From Glandiceps talaboti (Eukaryota; Hemichordata; Enteropneusta; Spengelidae): a stretch of 64,000 bases of DNA. The DNA lies in contig NC_135554.1 of NCBI RefSeq assembly GCF_964340395.1, positions 6,839,475 to 6,903,474 on the forward strand, read 5' to 3'. A program made the translations under genes and the position numbers. This document shows, one piece after another, positions 46,481-59,300 of this stretch (within the stretch, counting starts at the first letter, position 1; each line of letters opens with the position of its first letter). The notes beneath the pieces are model-generated. The model did not search any database, had not been told where the DNA came from, and saw only the letters and a list, made by a program, of their open reading frames with translations.

Positions 46481-48700
46481 CTTCAAGTAATTCAAAACGT
46501 AAGATATGTAAAAGGACACGCGTCCCAGAATCGATGGTAATATAAGGACTTATTCCCACTGCTGCTACCATGTCGGAAGTTTTAAAGGCATTCAATTTGG
46601 TTATTTTCCACTACTGCCACCATGCGGATGTGTGTGAAGGTACTCTATTAATAAGCACCGGTGTTTTGATGTCATTGGCTGAGCTGAAGGCCAGTGATCT
46701 ATGGAAGGGGGTGGATAGTCACCTTGCTAAGGTCCGTGGATCTGCACTAGACTCACAGTGTTAGTGTGCCAAGGTGATGACGTCAAGTTGTAATGATGAA
46801 AAACATATGTTCATTAGATGAAGATGGGCGATCGTCACCTTGAAACAAGCTATACTACCCGGTAACCACTCGTACTGGCCAAGACATTTACGAAGGAAAA
46901 ATGATCTCCAATGCAGTCCTATACAGTGACTCGAAATTCTATTGTTCAATGACATAACGCAAAAAATGAAGCATGTTCTGCATTGTATGACATGAACCGT
47001 CACCTTTGGCATAGCGTAAATGTATTTGACAATTCTGGGTTGACATTCGTCATCATCGAGATAGTATTGGGTTGAAATTATTTGGTGCCGGGCAGGCAGC
47101 TATGCACTGCGGTCTCTTGCTTTCCAAAAGTTCTGGATCTTCCTTTATATCGTAGATGGTTGTATATAACGGACCATTCCTTGGAACAAAATTGTTCGTT
47201 GTCGCATATCTGCACCAATGGGCATCTTCCAAACACACACACACACACATATATATATATGTGTGAGAGAGCTTACGAAATCAATGGTATCTGTCGACGA
47301 TGGGTGCGATTGTGTAGATGAGTGAGATAAGATTGGCCAACCGTCGTATGTGTGTATGGTTTTCCGTAGCAACTCACCTTGAGTTTGATCTTCACTTCAT
47401 TCTTTGTGAGTTGCTACGGAAAACCATACACACATACGACGGTTGGCCAATCTTATCTCACTCATCTACACAATCGCACCCATCGTCGACTGATACCATT
47501 GATTTCGTAAGCTCTCACACAAATAGGTTCTCCAATAGCAACTCCTAGGTTTATCATCGAGTTGAGTTGAAACGTTTGAACTTTAGCTTTTGATAAACCT
47601 GAACACAAAAAACATTTTCTACGATGGACCGTGTATAAATAAAAGTCATGTGATTACTTAGAAATTGCAAGAGTAGTATAGTTAGATTCCATTTCCCAGT
47701 ATTGAATATTGAAGAATAACATAATTATACCAACGCCAGTAGTACTAATATCAAAGAAAAAATTGGGAAAAGTAATGGCAATTTTGAACGTTTTGACTAA
47801 TATTTCGAACACAGCACAACCAGTGACGTAGAACGACCAGAGTATATATTCCATAGTTTTTGTTCAATTCACTTGGTGTGGGTTCACGGTATAATACAAT
47901 TTATAATGTACCGTTTTTTTTCCTGGAAGCTCAGGGTGCTCACAATTATTACCCCTGACAGGGATCGACAGTGGCACACCAGCCCTTTATACTCTCTCAA
48001 TTCCCCAGGGAGCACACAAAACATTGCAGCCCTTTATAAGCGCATAGAATTAAAGCATTCACATTGCAACCTCTATCCTACCAGGTCTTCAATCATTCAG
48101 CTGGGTTGACCGAGGCACAACCGTGGTTCAAATCTTGCCCAAGGACTTAAACACGCAACTGGCGGCACCTGGGACCCTATTTTGCATATGACTGACTGTA
48201 TGTTTGGAGGTGGAGAACTTGTGATGACTCACTGGCAAGTAATCACCAAAATATAAACATTCCATATATCTGGGTTTTTCACATGCAAATGCCACATATT
48301 TGAATAATCCTGAATGACACACAATCTAAGTAGCTGTTTGCAGGGGAATTTGTCTCATTTGGAAAGGTTTTTTCATTCTATGAAACACACAGACTGATTT
48401 TCAACTAATTTGTGTATCAAGTTACCATCCTACGACATTCACAAACAATTTGTACATGATACATGACCTGTGTGTTTCTCAGAGCACAGAAAAAATGCTG
48501 AAAACAAGACCCAGAAGCTAGTGCTCTGTACAGCAGTTTGAATTTCCCGCATTTGCATAGATTAGCCATAATCCTCTTTATATATGGCAGTTCTGTCTTT
48601 AAGCTACTCAAAAACAAATGAGTGACATGTATTGTGTTTAGTATATTGTGGGAGTGACACATAACCCCCAAGACGCTCAAGTCAAATGAGACAAATTACT
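46481..48700. other. no gene recognised; repeats
   Basis: Holds a long foldback at 47260-47521 and a stretch at 47950-48150 with TTCAAATCTTGCCCAAGGAC, resembling widespread marine-invertebrate repeats. A 64-codon plus frame at 46570 (MSEVLKAFNL) has no supporting feature. No exon is proposed. Confidence 0.4.
47260..47521. repeat. near-perfect inverted repeat with arms of about 117 bp
   Basis: The left arm 47260-47377 (GTGTGAGAGAGCTTACGAAA to GTAGCAACTCAC) pairs with the right arm 47406-47521, with only a two-base indel and a few mismatches. The loop is 28 bp. It is the largest high-identity hairpin in the window, a MITE-like foldback. Confidence 0.88.
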
Positions 48701-51700
48701 CAGGTACAAGTCTTTTTTTTTTTAATCTTTAATTTCTCATTTACACACAATTAAAGGCCACAAATGTACACTTTACAAAGGATGTCTTCAAACTGTATAG
48801 AGCAGCATTGGAAAATTGACAACAATCCTCACTGATATACCACTGATCAAGTAAAAATAAAAATGACAAGTAAAATAAAAAATCATGTCAATTTTTTTTC
48901 TTAAATAGGATAAAACAAAAACAGGACTGCGACATATGTTATGGTATCAAGATTTGGGTTAATAGGTGCACACATCAATTTATTTATTTATTTTTTTTTT
49001 TACAAATTTTACTTTTGATGAATCAAACAGATTTAAGTTTACATTTCACAAAAGTGGTGACAAGACTGGACTCTACTGTCACTTATAAAAAAGTATCTCA
49101 AAAACATGACCTGTCAGCAGTTGTGTAGAAAAACTTTTTAAAATCATTAAATATCTTTTAACAATTTTGACTAGACATTCAGTTTTGAGAGCGAGAGAGA
49201 GAAAAAATGGACCCAGATGTGAAACATCCAACACATCATATCACGAGTTTCAGGGTCAGGGTTAACTCATGTAACAATTTATATCTGTACCATACGTTGT
49301 CACAAAATCTACCACATCTAGTGTCTTATCTAATAAGAAGGACAACACAATCGCACTGTCTTTTGAGAACAAATGTAAGTTACAAAGATAGTACACAAAT
49401 ATTTTTTCTATAATTTTGGATTTTTAAATTGATAAATAGAACATGGAATTTGAACATTAGTTTTGTAATTTGGAAATATCAAAATTTGACTATCTTTACA
49501 AATGTTTTCCTTGTGGTGGTGGACATTACATCATTTAGTAACATCGTGAGATTTTCCACTGTGGCAGTATTGGAACCACTTAAGCGACTACAAGTGAGTA
49601 CCTTTATGAAATAACTGTAAAACATTCTTACTAAAGATACATGACAAATGTTACAAAATAGTCCTGACTAGGGAGATCATTAAAAACATGTGACGTCGGC
49701 ACTTTGAGGAGACGAACAGCTATATGGTGTGTTTTTCTTTTGTTTGGTCAGTAAAATATTACTGTGGAAAGCCAGCTTTCATTTAACTATGACAGACATG
49801 AACTAAAACTTTTGTTGTTCAATGTAGTCACAGACAAGGAAGAAACATGTCTGTGATGTAGTAGATGATAGAACTGGGTGATACTGGGTCATAGCAGTGC
49901 CTTGGGTGTGTCACTATAATCACCATGTTATCAAGATACAGCTAAAATGATGTAGGCTTGGTGTTTCACTCATATAACATGACATTTAATACACACCCTC
50001 AGACATCTTCTAATGCAAAAGAAACAATTACATAGGTGCCGTGCACAGTGGGGATGTAGAAGTAGTCAAGTTGATATGTTGATTATCAGTTAGAAAATAA
50101 CCAAATTGCAGTCATTAAAATGATCAAGTCCATGTGTAATGTTTTCATTAGAAGCCTGTTTTTACTGCACTGTGAAAGAATAGCAATGCTTATCAGTGTT
50201 CAATGTGATTGGGCAAAATATCCTGCTGGAGTTTAAATATATCTATCTCTGTGTCAAAAAATGTAATGACCCATGAGTGAAACACCAAGCCCAGATCATT
50301 TTAGCTATAATGTAAGCATGGAGGTAAGATTACACCTTCTACCTCCATGGTATAAGCAAGCAGAAGTTGGAAAAGAGTTTGACTGTGATATCACTTCAGA
50401 AAAACTTACTGTCAGAGACACTGTCCTATCTATGAATCTAATTACATGAACATCCTGTAATAGCTTCTATCTCCAAGATGCGATAACAGCTTGTCTATCT
50501 TGGTACGCAGAAAGCTGGCTTGCCACAGTTGTATGTGGTATAATTTATTCAGACTGTTGCAAATGCAACATCCTGTAGGTTTTATCTACAATGTAGAGTG
50601 AAATCTAATTTTGATTACATCATGTGCTGACAAAGTCAATGACAAATTATATTCATGCATATACCTACACTATGAGGTGCACACACTTTCAGAAAAAGCA
50701 ACTGCTTCATCGGAGATCTTCTGTGTTCTGCTTATTTGATGAATTCATATAGACTCTGTGTCATGACTGCCATCCTACCCTTACCTCAACACAGGTTACA
50801 CTAACACAATAACGTTAACTCTGATAGTTTTCCTACTCCATAAATGTTGTGACTGTTCCTAGTCTGTAATAGCTTCCTACTACAACACCATTTCAATTAT
50901 TAAGTTTTAGGTGTATTTCATTAATGTACAAAAGAGACAGAAATGACCACACACATTTTGGCATTTTTTTGCCTCGTATGTGAACAGAGCGGGAATTTGT
51001 GTTATGAAAATGATCAGGTTTACAGTTTTTTGAACTGTGCAATTATTATATTTTATTTTTTAAAAACAATCTATCAATTCAATGCTCATTGTTGTGATTT
51101 GCTAACAATACAATGCTTTAAATAAAAATAAAATGTACATCTAATTAGTCTCCCTGGACTGGTCATCAGATCAACTTACAAAACATTACTGACATGGCCA
51201 AGATATAGTTTGTGCCATCAAATTACTTTTGTGCACAATAATTGAGGTGAATGTGTATCTAAAAATGTACTGGAAGCCACAACATACAATAACCACAGAC
51301 CCTAATAAAATCAAATGGTATGTACTGCGAGTGAAAAAAAAGGATTATTCTACAAAATTTTAATGTATATGTACAAAACTATTCACTCTGTGAATTATGG
51401 ACTTTATCATTGGCTACAGAAACATGATTACAAAGAACTGTATGGAGTTGTTGAGAATCGTCTGACGAATCCATTTATCCATGTGGGCAATTGCAAATGA
51501 AGGTAGCACAAACTGAGTTTATATGCGTTTTTACATTGATGGAAATACTGACATACTGTTAAAATTTTGAAAACATTGTTAACATTCTAGTGTTAAAGTT
51601 AATGTCACTGCATGCCTTTGATGACATTAGAAATTATTTTCTGGTGGAAACAGTGCAGTTTGTGGATTTAGCACAGTTGGTGGCATAATAACAGTTTTGT

Positions 51701-54700
51701 ATGCATATCTGAAATAATGTCAGTCATCAAGTCTTTTTTGTGCATTATACGTAAATACTAGGGTGTGAGTACTGTCAATACCAAGCAATGGTTAGGTATG
51801 CTTCAGTAAGTAGACACATGTACAAGCATATTTTCATGTGCAGAATCCCCCCCCCCCTCCCCCAACAAAAAATTAAAAAAATAAAAATACCCCTATAAAC
51901 TCAGCTTGGATCCCTTGTCCAGAATACTGAGGTATATTCACAGACAGGTTTCACAATGGTGATGTCAAACATTCAATAGCGTGCTTGGCCACGAGATACT
52001 AAAGTACACTTGCATTGAAAACATATCCACAAAATAGCCATTAAGTTAATTTCAAATGAGTGTGGACAGGAAGCCCATATTATGGTAGCGATACATACAC
52101 TTAACATTTAGAATCTACGTTTACTTTTTAGAAATCAATTTTTTTAACCACTCGATAAAGACCTTTTCTGCCAATCCTAAAATTACATTTACAATCTTTT
52201 AAAAATTTTAAAAGGATAACCTTTGATAATGTTAAGTATGTATGAAAAACATTCACCTTTGCCTTTCACCATGTGAAGAAAAATGATGTGTAGTGTGCTG
52301 CTGGAAAAATGCTTGATATCCTATTATGATGGCGAAACTATATATTGTGATCTAAGCCAGATGGCGCACAAAAACAATATGCAAATTCAAAATGAAGTAT
52401 TTTTTGGAGTTTCTTTTATATTTAGCTATGAGTCTATGACTGAATCATTTGCAAATCATTGGACAGTTTCTAAATCACTATATCAAGACAAATCAGACCG
52501 CTAATATAAAATATTTCAAAAGAACAAGTACTGCAGGACATGAATAAAGGAATTTGAATGTTATGATGAATATGTGTATGACACGCTGGACAGTATCTGG
52601 AAATACTTGCTTGTACCTTTGAAAGTACAGTAACACCTAATTTAAAAAATGGCACACTCCCTGGACAGTATCTGGGAATACTTGCTTACACTTATGAAAG
52701 TAAAACTAAATTTGAAAGTGACACATTCACTGGACAGTATCTGGGATTAGTCACCTCTGGAACAGAAATAAAACAAAACATGAAGGGCAGTATCTGGGAA
52801 TACTTGCTTGCAACTATGAAACTAGAACTAATTTTGAAAGCGACACACTCACAAGACAGTATCTGGGAATCCTTGCTTACAGTTACACCTACAAAAAACA
52901 CCAAATTTTGAAACCAACACACTCACTGGACAGTATCTGCGAACACTTGCTTGTAAAAAAGAACTAACGGAAAATGTAATGGTGGGCAGTATTTGGGAAT
53001 ACTTGCACTTCTGGAATATAGCTAATTGGAAAATGACATGCTGGACAATACCTGGAATACATTTGCTATTGATGACAACTATTTATGACAGTGCGTAATG
53101 CATATGGATACAATGGTTTTGAAATGTAGAACATCCCAGCATTACTACTACTTCTAATAAAGAATTTGGTGGGTGTTTTTTTTCGGAAACTGGGACTTGT
53201 TTCCTTTATACCCATTACTACTACCTGAAAAAGTAATTGATTCTAAAACACACACAGGTTAATTTTATGATATTGCACGCCTTGGTTAAATAAAAAACTA
53301 CCTACACATTGTGAAACAAAGGTAGAGCTGCTTACTTTCTATGGCTCAGGTCAATCATCATGTTATTGTTTTTACTTTGTCTGTTATTAAGGGTAGATAA
53401 AATAAATTCTACAAGAGTTCCCCAGTCATTTTATTGGTGTTCCCTACAAAAGTCATGATATAATGTAAGGGAAACTTTGGCAATTTTACCAGATTTTCCC
53501 CCTTTCTGTTACTACATGTCGGGTTCCGAGACTTTGTGACCTGGCTTTCAAACTTTGCAAAATCAACAAGGTGATGACAAAAATCTGTCACTCTATGGCA
53601 CTTGTCCAAAAAGCTCTGTTTATATTATGTGAAAAAAGTTTTATCTTATCAAAGCCCCAGATTTCTGCTGGTGTCAATGAAGTTAGCGTTTTATGCTGAT
53701 GGCAATCAAGAAGATACCTTTCAAAGAAAACAACCTGTACAACTATCTATGAAAAAAAAACAACCCCTAAACAATGGTACATGGTGCTTAACAAATCAAA
53801 AGGCCAGTATTGTCTACAAAACTGACACACAAGAAACACAATCCCTTGATTGGCACTTAATCCTGTTTTTGCCCCCAGTGAGTTTTAAACAGATTAAAAA
53901 CATGCACGCTATGCAGTTGTGTAGATAGTAATTTTAAAATATGAAAAAAACACCTCCCCCTGGTAGAAATAAAAAACAATAATTTTAAATAAGACTAGAA
54001 TTTTTCATTTTGAAGAGATTAAAACGTGTTATGCAGTTGTGTAGATGGATAGTATTTTTAGATATATCTTAAGCGGATACATTGTAAAACTACTCTTTAT
54101 CAACGCGGAATCAGAACTTTAATGTCAAGCACCACAAAAACTGGTATGATATACATGTACATGTATCTTTAAAACTGCAAAATAATGACTATAATCTACA
54201 GTAACACAGTCACTGAAATGGGATTTTTAATTTCCAATGTTTAAGATAATATTGAAAGTGCGTGTTTTCCAAAAGTGCATATTTTATCAAAGTGAGTCAT
54301 CATTTATAGATGACCTTAGATAATATTATATATTCCAATTGCTGACACAACGTGAGTTGGCAAACGGTAATACAGTTGACGTGGTTACAAAACACTGAAT
54401 TTAGAAATACCTTGATATCAGCTACAAATAAAAATATACTTTCAATGATTGATTAGTTCATTTGGTGACTGATTATGAAATTGAAAACACTTAAGAGTAA
54501 AAGCGAGATTAATTGTCTTTTTCTACATTGATGGGACACTTTGCTGTGCCAGTGTCGATTAGCATATCACAATGACGACTTTACGTAGACTTTTATTTGA
54601 AGCCCCCCCCCCCCCCCCCCCCCATTGTAAATATTACAACCAAGATCAATGTTCTGCAGAATTTGAAAATACAATCTACATGACATCATTACAATTGACG

Positions 54701-54900
54701 CAATATTCTATGTATTTCTGTTTGAAAACGCCACTCAATGAAAGTCGGTGCACCTATTCATGTGTTTGTGGTAATTACATGAGTGTAACTGTAAGTGTTT
54801 CACACAAGTGATAATTCATGAAGGTTACCAGACACAACATTTTCAATACTAGAAACAATTGGTCTTATCTCAGACAACAAACACAATGTCTGGAATGTTA
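48701..54900. other. long AT-rich stretch without exons
   Basis: About 6.2 kb with no splice-supported coding sequence on either strand. It contains the degenerate tandem repeat at 52577-53070 and poly-C/poly-A runs. It lies 3' of the minus-strand uridylyltransferase gene, so part could be long 3'UTR; a nearer candidate poly(A) signal exists at 56022. Confidence 0.35.
52577..53070 (+). repeat. degenerate tandem repeat with GGACAGTATCTGGGAATACT core
   Basis: About eight diverged copies, 50-90 bp apart, each with a CACTGGACAGTATCTGGGAA core and CTTGCTT. Spacing varies through indels. Non-coding. Confidence 0.75.
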
Positions 54901-54912
54901 TGCAAAACAGTG

Positions 54913-55392
54913 TCTGTGAGAGTTACATTGTAACATTCTGTCTGTACCAAATAAACCATGTCTGTGAGTGTTACATTGTACCATTCTGTCTGTACCAAAT
55001 AAACCATGTCTGTGAGAGTTACATTGTAACATTCTGTCTGTACCAAATAAACCAAGTCTGTGAGAGTTACATTGTAACATTCTGTCTGTACCAAATAAAC
55101 CATGTCTGTGAGAGTTACATTGTAACATTCTGTCTGTACCAAATAGACCATGTCTGTGAGTGTTACATTGTAACATTCTGTCTGTACCAAATAAACCATG
55201 TTTGTGAGTGTTACATTGTAACATTCTGTCTGTACCAAATAAACCATGTCTGTGAGTGTTACATTGTAACATTCTGTCTGTACCAAATAGACCATGTCTG
55301 TGAGTGTTACATTGTAACATTCTGTCTGTACCAAATAAACCATGTTTGTGAGTGTTACATTGTAACATTCTGTCTGTATCTAATACAATTTT
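54913..55392 (+). repeat. 48-bp minisatellite, ten copies
   Basis: Ten 48-bp units start TCTGTGAGTGTTACATTGTA at 54913 and every 48 bp to 55345. They differ at few sites (GAGAG or GAGTG; AAACC or AGACC). Because 48 is a multiple of three, a 16-residue peptide repeat appears open on both strands; this is an artefact, not a gene. No unique spacers, so not CRISPR. Confidence 0.94.
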
Positions 55393-56105
55393 CATTGATA
55401 CATGTTACACACATTTTCACTGACACTTCCATTGAGTGGCAGAGTCAAAGGGGAAAACATGACAACGGGTTCAATTATAATGTCACATACACTGTACTTT
55501 CCACACAAGTTTGATCTTGGTTGTACATTCCATAAACATGTATCAGTTGCTGAATGCACTATTGAAGTTTTGGGGTTCTGAAAAAAATTTGATAATATGT
55601 AAAAAAGGTTTATTATAATATATGCATAATTTGGCAAAATAAAATTCTTGAATTCTAAAAACAAATTCATATGCAAATGATCCATTAAGAAATACAAATG
55701 GCGCTTGAAACCACTTGAATGTTTTGTCCCAAGATAGTTGAACCTGTAGGTAAAATAAGTGAATTTTTATTTTATGCTACCTTTCATACAGAAAACATTT
55801 TTTATTTTGTGTGCTGGAGGTATGTAAATTCATGTAAGTATGCAAATGATGTTATAAATAAGAAAACCATGCTAAGTGGACAAGGCAAGTTGCTTAAAGT
55901 TATCAACAACTGTACCATGTGTTATGTGTTTAGGTATTGACTTATTATACATGAAAGTCATCACTTATGCAAATTATTCTTCAATATGCGAGCAATATCC
56001 TGATGAACATTCCAATTCAACTTTATTGTCCCAAAATCTGCAATTCTATGTGATGATTGGATTTGAACTTGAGATATCTTTAATACCAAGACAAATAAAT
56101 AGACT

Positions 56106-56137
<32 letters not shown>

Positions 56138-56371
56138 CATGACAAAGGATCTTTGGCTTGATGGGTCCAAACGATGTATCATAAAAATATATGAGAGTAA
56201 GTAAAAAAAAAGTACAGAAAAAAAGAACACAGCGTGAACTCCTCTCAATGGTTTTCAAAATATAAAATAAATGTTTCTCACATATTAAAATCAGTTGTAA
56301 ACAACCTGAGCCAGTGTGTGTACTACTCATCTTAAAAGTTGAATGAATGGCTGAGATCTTGAATATCTGTC
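55393..56371. other. 3' flank of the uridylyltransferase gene
   Basis: No exon was seen. It holds a (GACA)n tract at 56104-56139. A minus-strand AATAAA (56022-56027) lies about 345 bp past the stop codon and is a candidate poly(A) signal. Confidence 0.45.
56104..56139 (+). repeat. (GACA)n microsatellite
   Basis: Eight to nine GACA units, probably in the 3'UTR of the minus-strand uridylyltransferase gene. Confidence 0.88.
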
Positions 56372-59300
56372 TTAGTATCTTGATGGGTTGTTTGCCTGAT
56401 AATATGCGTTAGTTGCAGGTCCATGCTGCTGTTGTTGTTGTTGTTGTTGTTGTTGGTGATAATGGGGGTTGTTTGTATTCTGATGACCTCTGTTGTTCCC
56501 ACCATAACCTTGTTGTGCTGTGTAGGGATACTGTGACCCGTGGTGTTGTTGGTGATGGAAAGCACCTCTACCTCGTCCCTGCTGTGGTGGTGGTGGCGTG
56601 TATGACCTACTTTCATCATAAGACCATTTTCTTTGATATCCACCGGCAGATGGATTTCTTGTGTCGTTGTAGGACCTACCGGAATGTCTCCCATCTTGTG
56701 TTAGGCCGTGTGGATTGTAATTTGACTTCTTGCCTACAAGAAATATTTAATGCATGTAAAATGTTACACTAAAGGTCTTAGTAGGATTTTGGAATTGCTA
56801 TATCTCTTATGGAATATGTTACCTTTGTGCCAGGTTTGGTTGAAATCAGTTGGTGCAGGCCAGAGATGGTACCTTTATTTCAGAAGTCCTTGTTATGAAG
56901 TAGGCTTATAAAATAAATTGAAAACATTTTGCATATCTACTTTTGTAATATTTTTATTAGCAATAACAGAATTGTACATTTTTATGATAATCTTCCAAAA
57001 TAAACATGATAATATTTGTTAAATTGCTGTACAAATAATATTTACATTGTAAGCTTTTTGATACATTTTTGAGTATTATTACATTGTTCACTTTTAGTGT
57101 ATTGAGGTAATGATTAATCAAGTGGTGAGACACATCATCTTATTAGCTCTGTCCTTCACTACGGTACCTCTAGTGTCTGTACTTCACATGTATGTTTATT
57201 CACACACTTATGAAAGTAAAGGAATCAACAAATAAAAATAATAGCACTTCACATTTATTACCCACCAAAAATCAATATAACCTAGCCTAAAAACCCATGA
57301 TATCAACTCCACAGCGTACATACAACCCTTGTTACTGCTCATTGCATACACTAAATTAATCACATAACATTCACATCCTACCAGGTACCCATATCTATGG
57401 CCAACTAAACAGAGGCCCTACAGGTATGTAGCTGAAGCTATATGCAAAGATTAAGTAGTAGATACAAATGCCATGCAGCAGCAAACACTGCTCTGGCCAT
57501 CAATATTTTGGTTTACTAAGATAGAGACAGACTAAAACTATAAATTATATGTTGATATAAGTATATTGAATGGATATTGGTTTAATTGTACTCACAGCAG
57601 GTGACAATTTTGAAGTGGTACTGTGGATGGTATATTTTAGAACAGTATTTTAGACAAGTTCTTTGGAAATTAAAATGCTTCGAACTCCTTACCTGATCTC
57701 TGTTGCGCATTGCCTTGGCGATAATGCATTGACTGTTGTCTTGACGACTGGGGTTGCGGTTGACCAGAGGCAGCTGGTCCACTTCTTTCACCACTATTAA
57801 AGTACAAACATAGAAAACAAAACATAAAGACAAAATCTGAAGTTAGGCATACTTCTGAACAGACTGTCAACAACTTTAGTTGTTAGTGGCACTCCAACAA
57901 TCTAAACTACAGTTTGCAGATTACCAAATGACCAAAATGACTGCACATTCTAGCATGATTAAACACACAAAATATCAAAAAGTTAAACACACATTTAGTT
58001 TGAAAGTAAATGTATTACAACTTCAAAAGTCATGTTACAGTGTGCCCTCTAAGCCAATTTGATGTGCCACTGATGGACACAATTTTCCATGACACACCAA
58101 AATTTGGTGTTCATGTGGTGACTCACAAGAAATCCTAGTTTTTCTCATTTCTCATTTTCTCACAAAATTTGGCTATCATTAGAGGGCACACTCATGTATC
58201 AAAAGACACTGGCTTAGCTATAGCTATAGCTAGTACATATAAAAAAACTCTTGTATTATTATTATTTGGCTTGAAAGTGGAATCTGCCGAGTTTAATGAC
58301 ATCACTAGACATCGGAAAACATTTGATTTCCCACTCAGTATCAAGATTGATGCGAGTTCCTGCTTGTTACTCTTTCTTAAAGCGGAATGAAAATTCAAAA
58401 CTGAGTTTGAAGAGATAACCTTCTAGTCATGTTATAGCAAAGTATAAGAGTACACGAAATGACTTTGAGATTAGTCAAAGAGATGCCATACATCCAGGAC
58501 TGTGATTGATTACAGAATTTCCAATGGAAGAATGAACTATATTAAAGTACTGCAACATATTGATACATTACTGAACACTGACAAAGATTTAGCTATAGTA
58601 GTCACAACATTGGCTGGACAGTGGCAAAGTTGAATAACATTTACATTTATGACACCACCAAACAGGTGCACAGTTATTCAATGTTGCAAATAACCCGTCT
58701 ATTGGAAGACACCACCACAACTAGACATGTAGAGTGATGTCTAACAACAAGAAGCCCTGGTAGCGATAAGAGGCACCAAATTTGAAAACAGTTATGATTG
58801 AAGTTATCAGTACTGATGCACACAACTGCAGCATTCTTTTGAGACACAAACCTACTTTTGGTAATATGTCAATATATTACAGTAGTTTATCGTTCATACT
58901 TCGATTGGAAGCACTGCAATACTAACCTTGTTTCCCTTGTTGCACCCATATTAACTTGACCTTGACCTGCATTAGAGTTATAGTAAAGTTGTTGTTGTAT
59001 TTGAGTTGGATTCTGGCTGTACATGTAGCCACCCCTCTGTTGCTGCCCATAGTGAGGATTTCCTCTGTTACTTTGGTAACCCTGAGATTGATACACTGGC
59101 ATCCCTGCAAAGTCTTCGGCTCTGTTTTGATGATGTTGTCCACTCTGTTGCCTTCCTTTCGGTGATGATGATGATTGGTGGTGATGACCTCCTAGATGTT
59201 GTAACTGTCTGTGTTGATAATTCCCCTGCTGTTGGTTGTAATTACGTTGTCCTGAGTGGTGTCTGTGTTTCTCACTTATCCTTCTTTGATCTGACTTGCG

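Noticed and set aside
46570-46764. 64-codon plus frame MSEVLKAFNL
   Set aside because: No splice partners, signal peptide or recognisable domain; frame length is expected by chance.
47950-48150. tRNA-like box GGTTCAAATC suggesting a tRNA gene or SINE
   Set aside because: Only a B-box-like motif was found; no cloverleaf and no A box. Left as a general dispersed repeat.
54870-55514. Open frames of 157-204 codons on both strands
   Set aside because: They follow exactly the 48-bp minisatellite; unit length divisible by three keeps all copies open. No signal, splice or family support.
56332-56694. 120-codon minus frame starting MGDIPVG
   Set aside because: Wrong frame inside the last exon of the uridylyltransferase; the spliced frame continues the gene in phase and ends at 56372.
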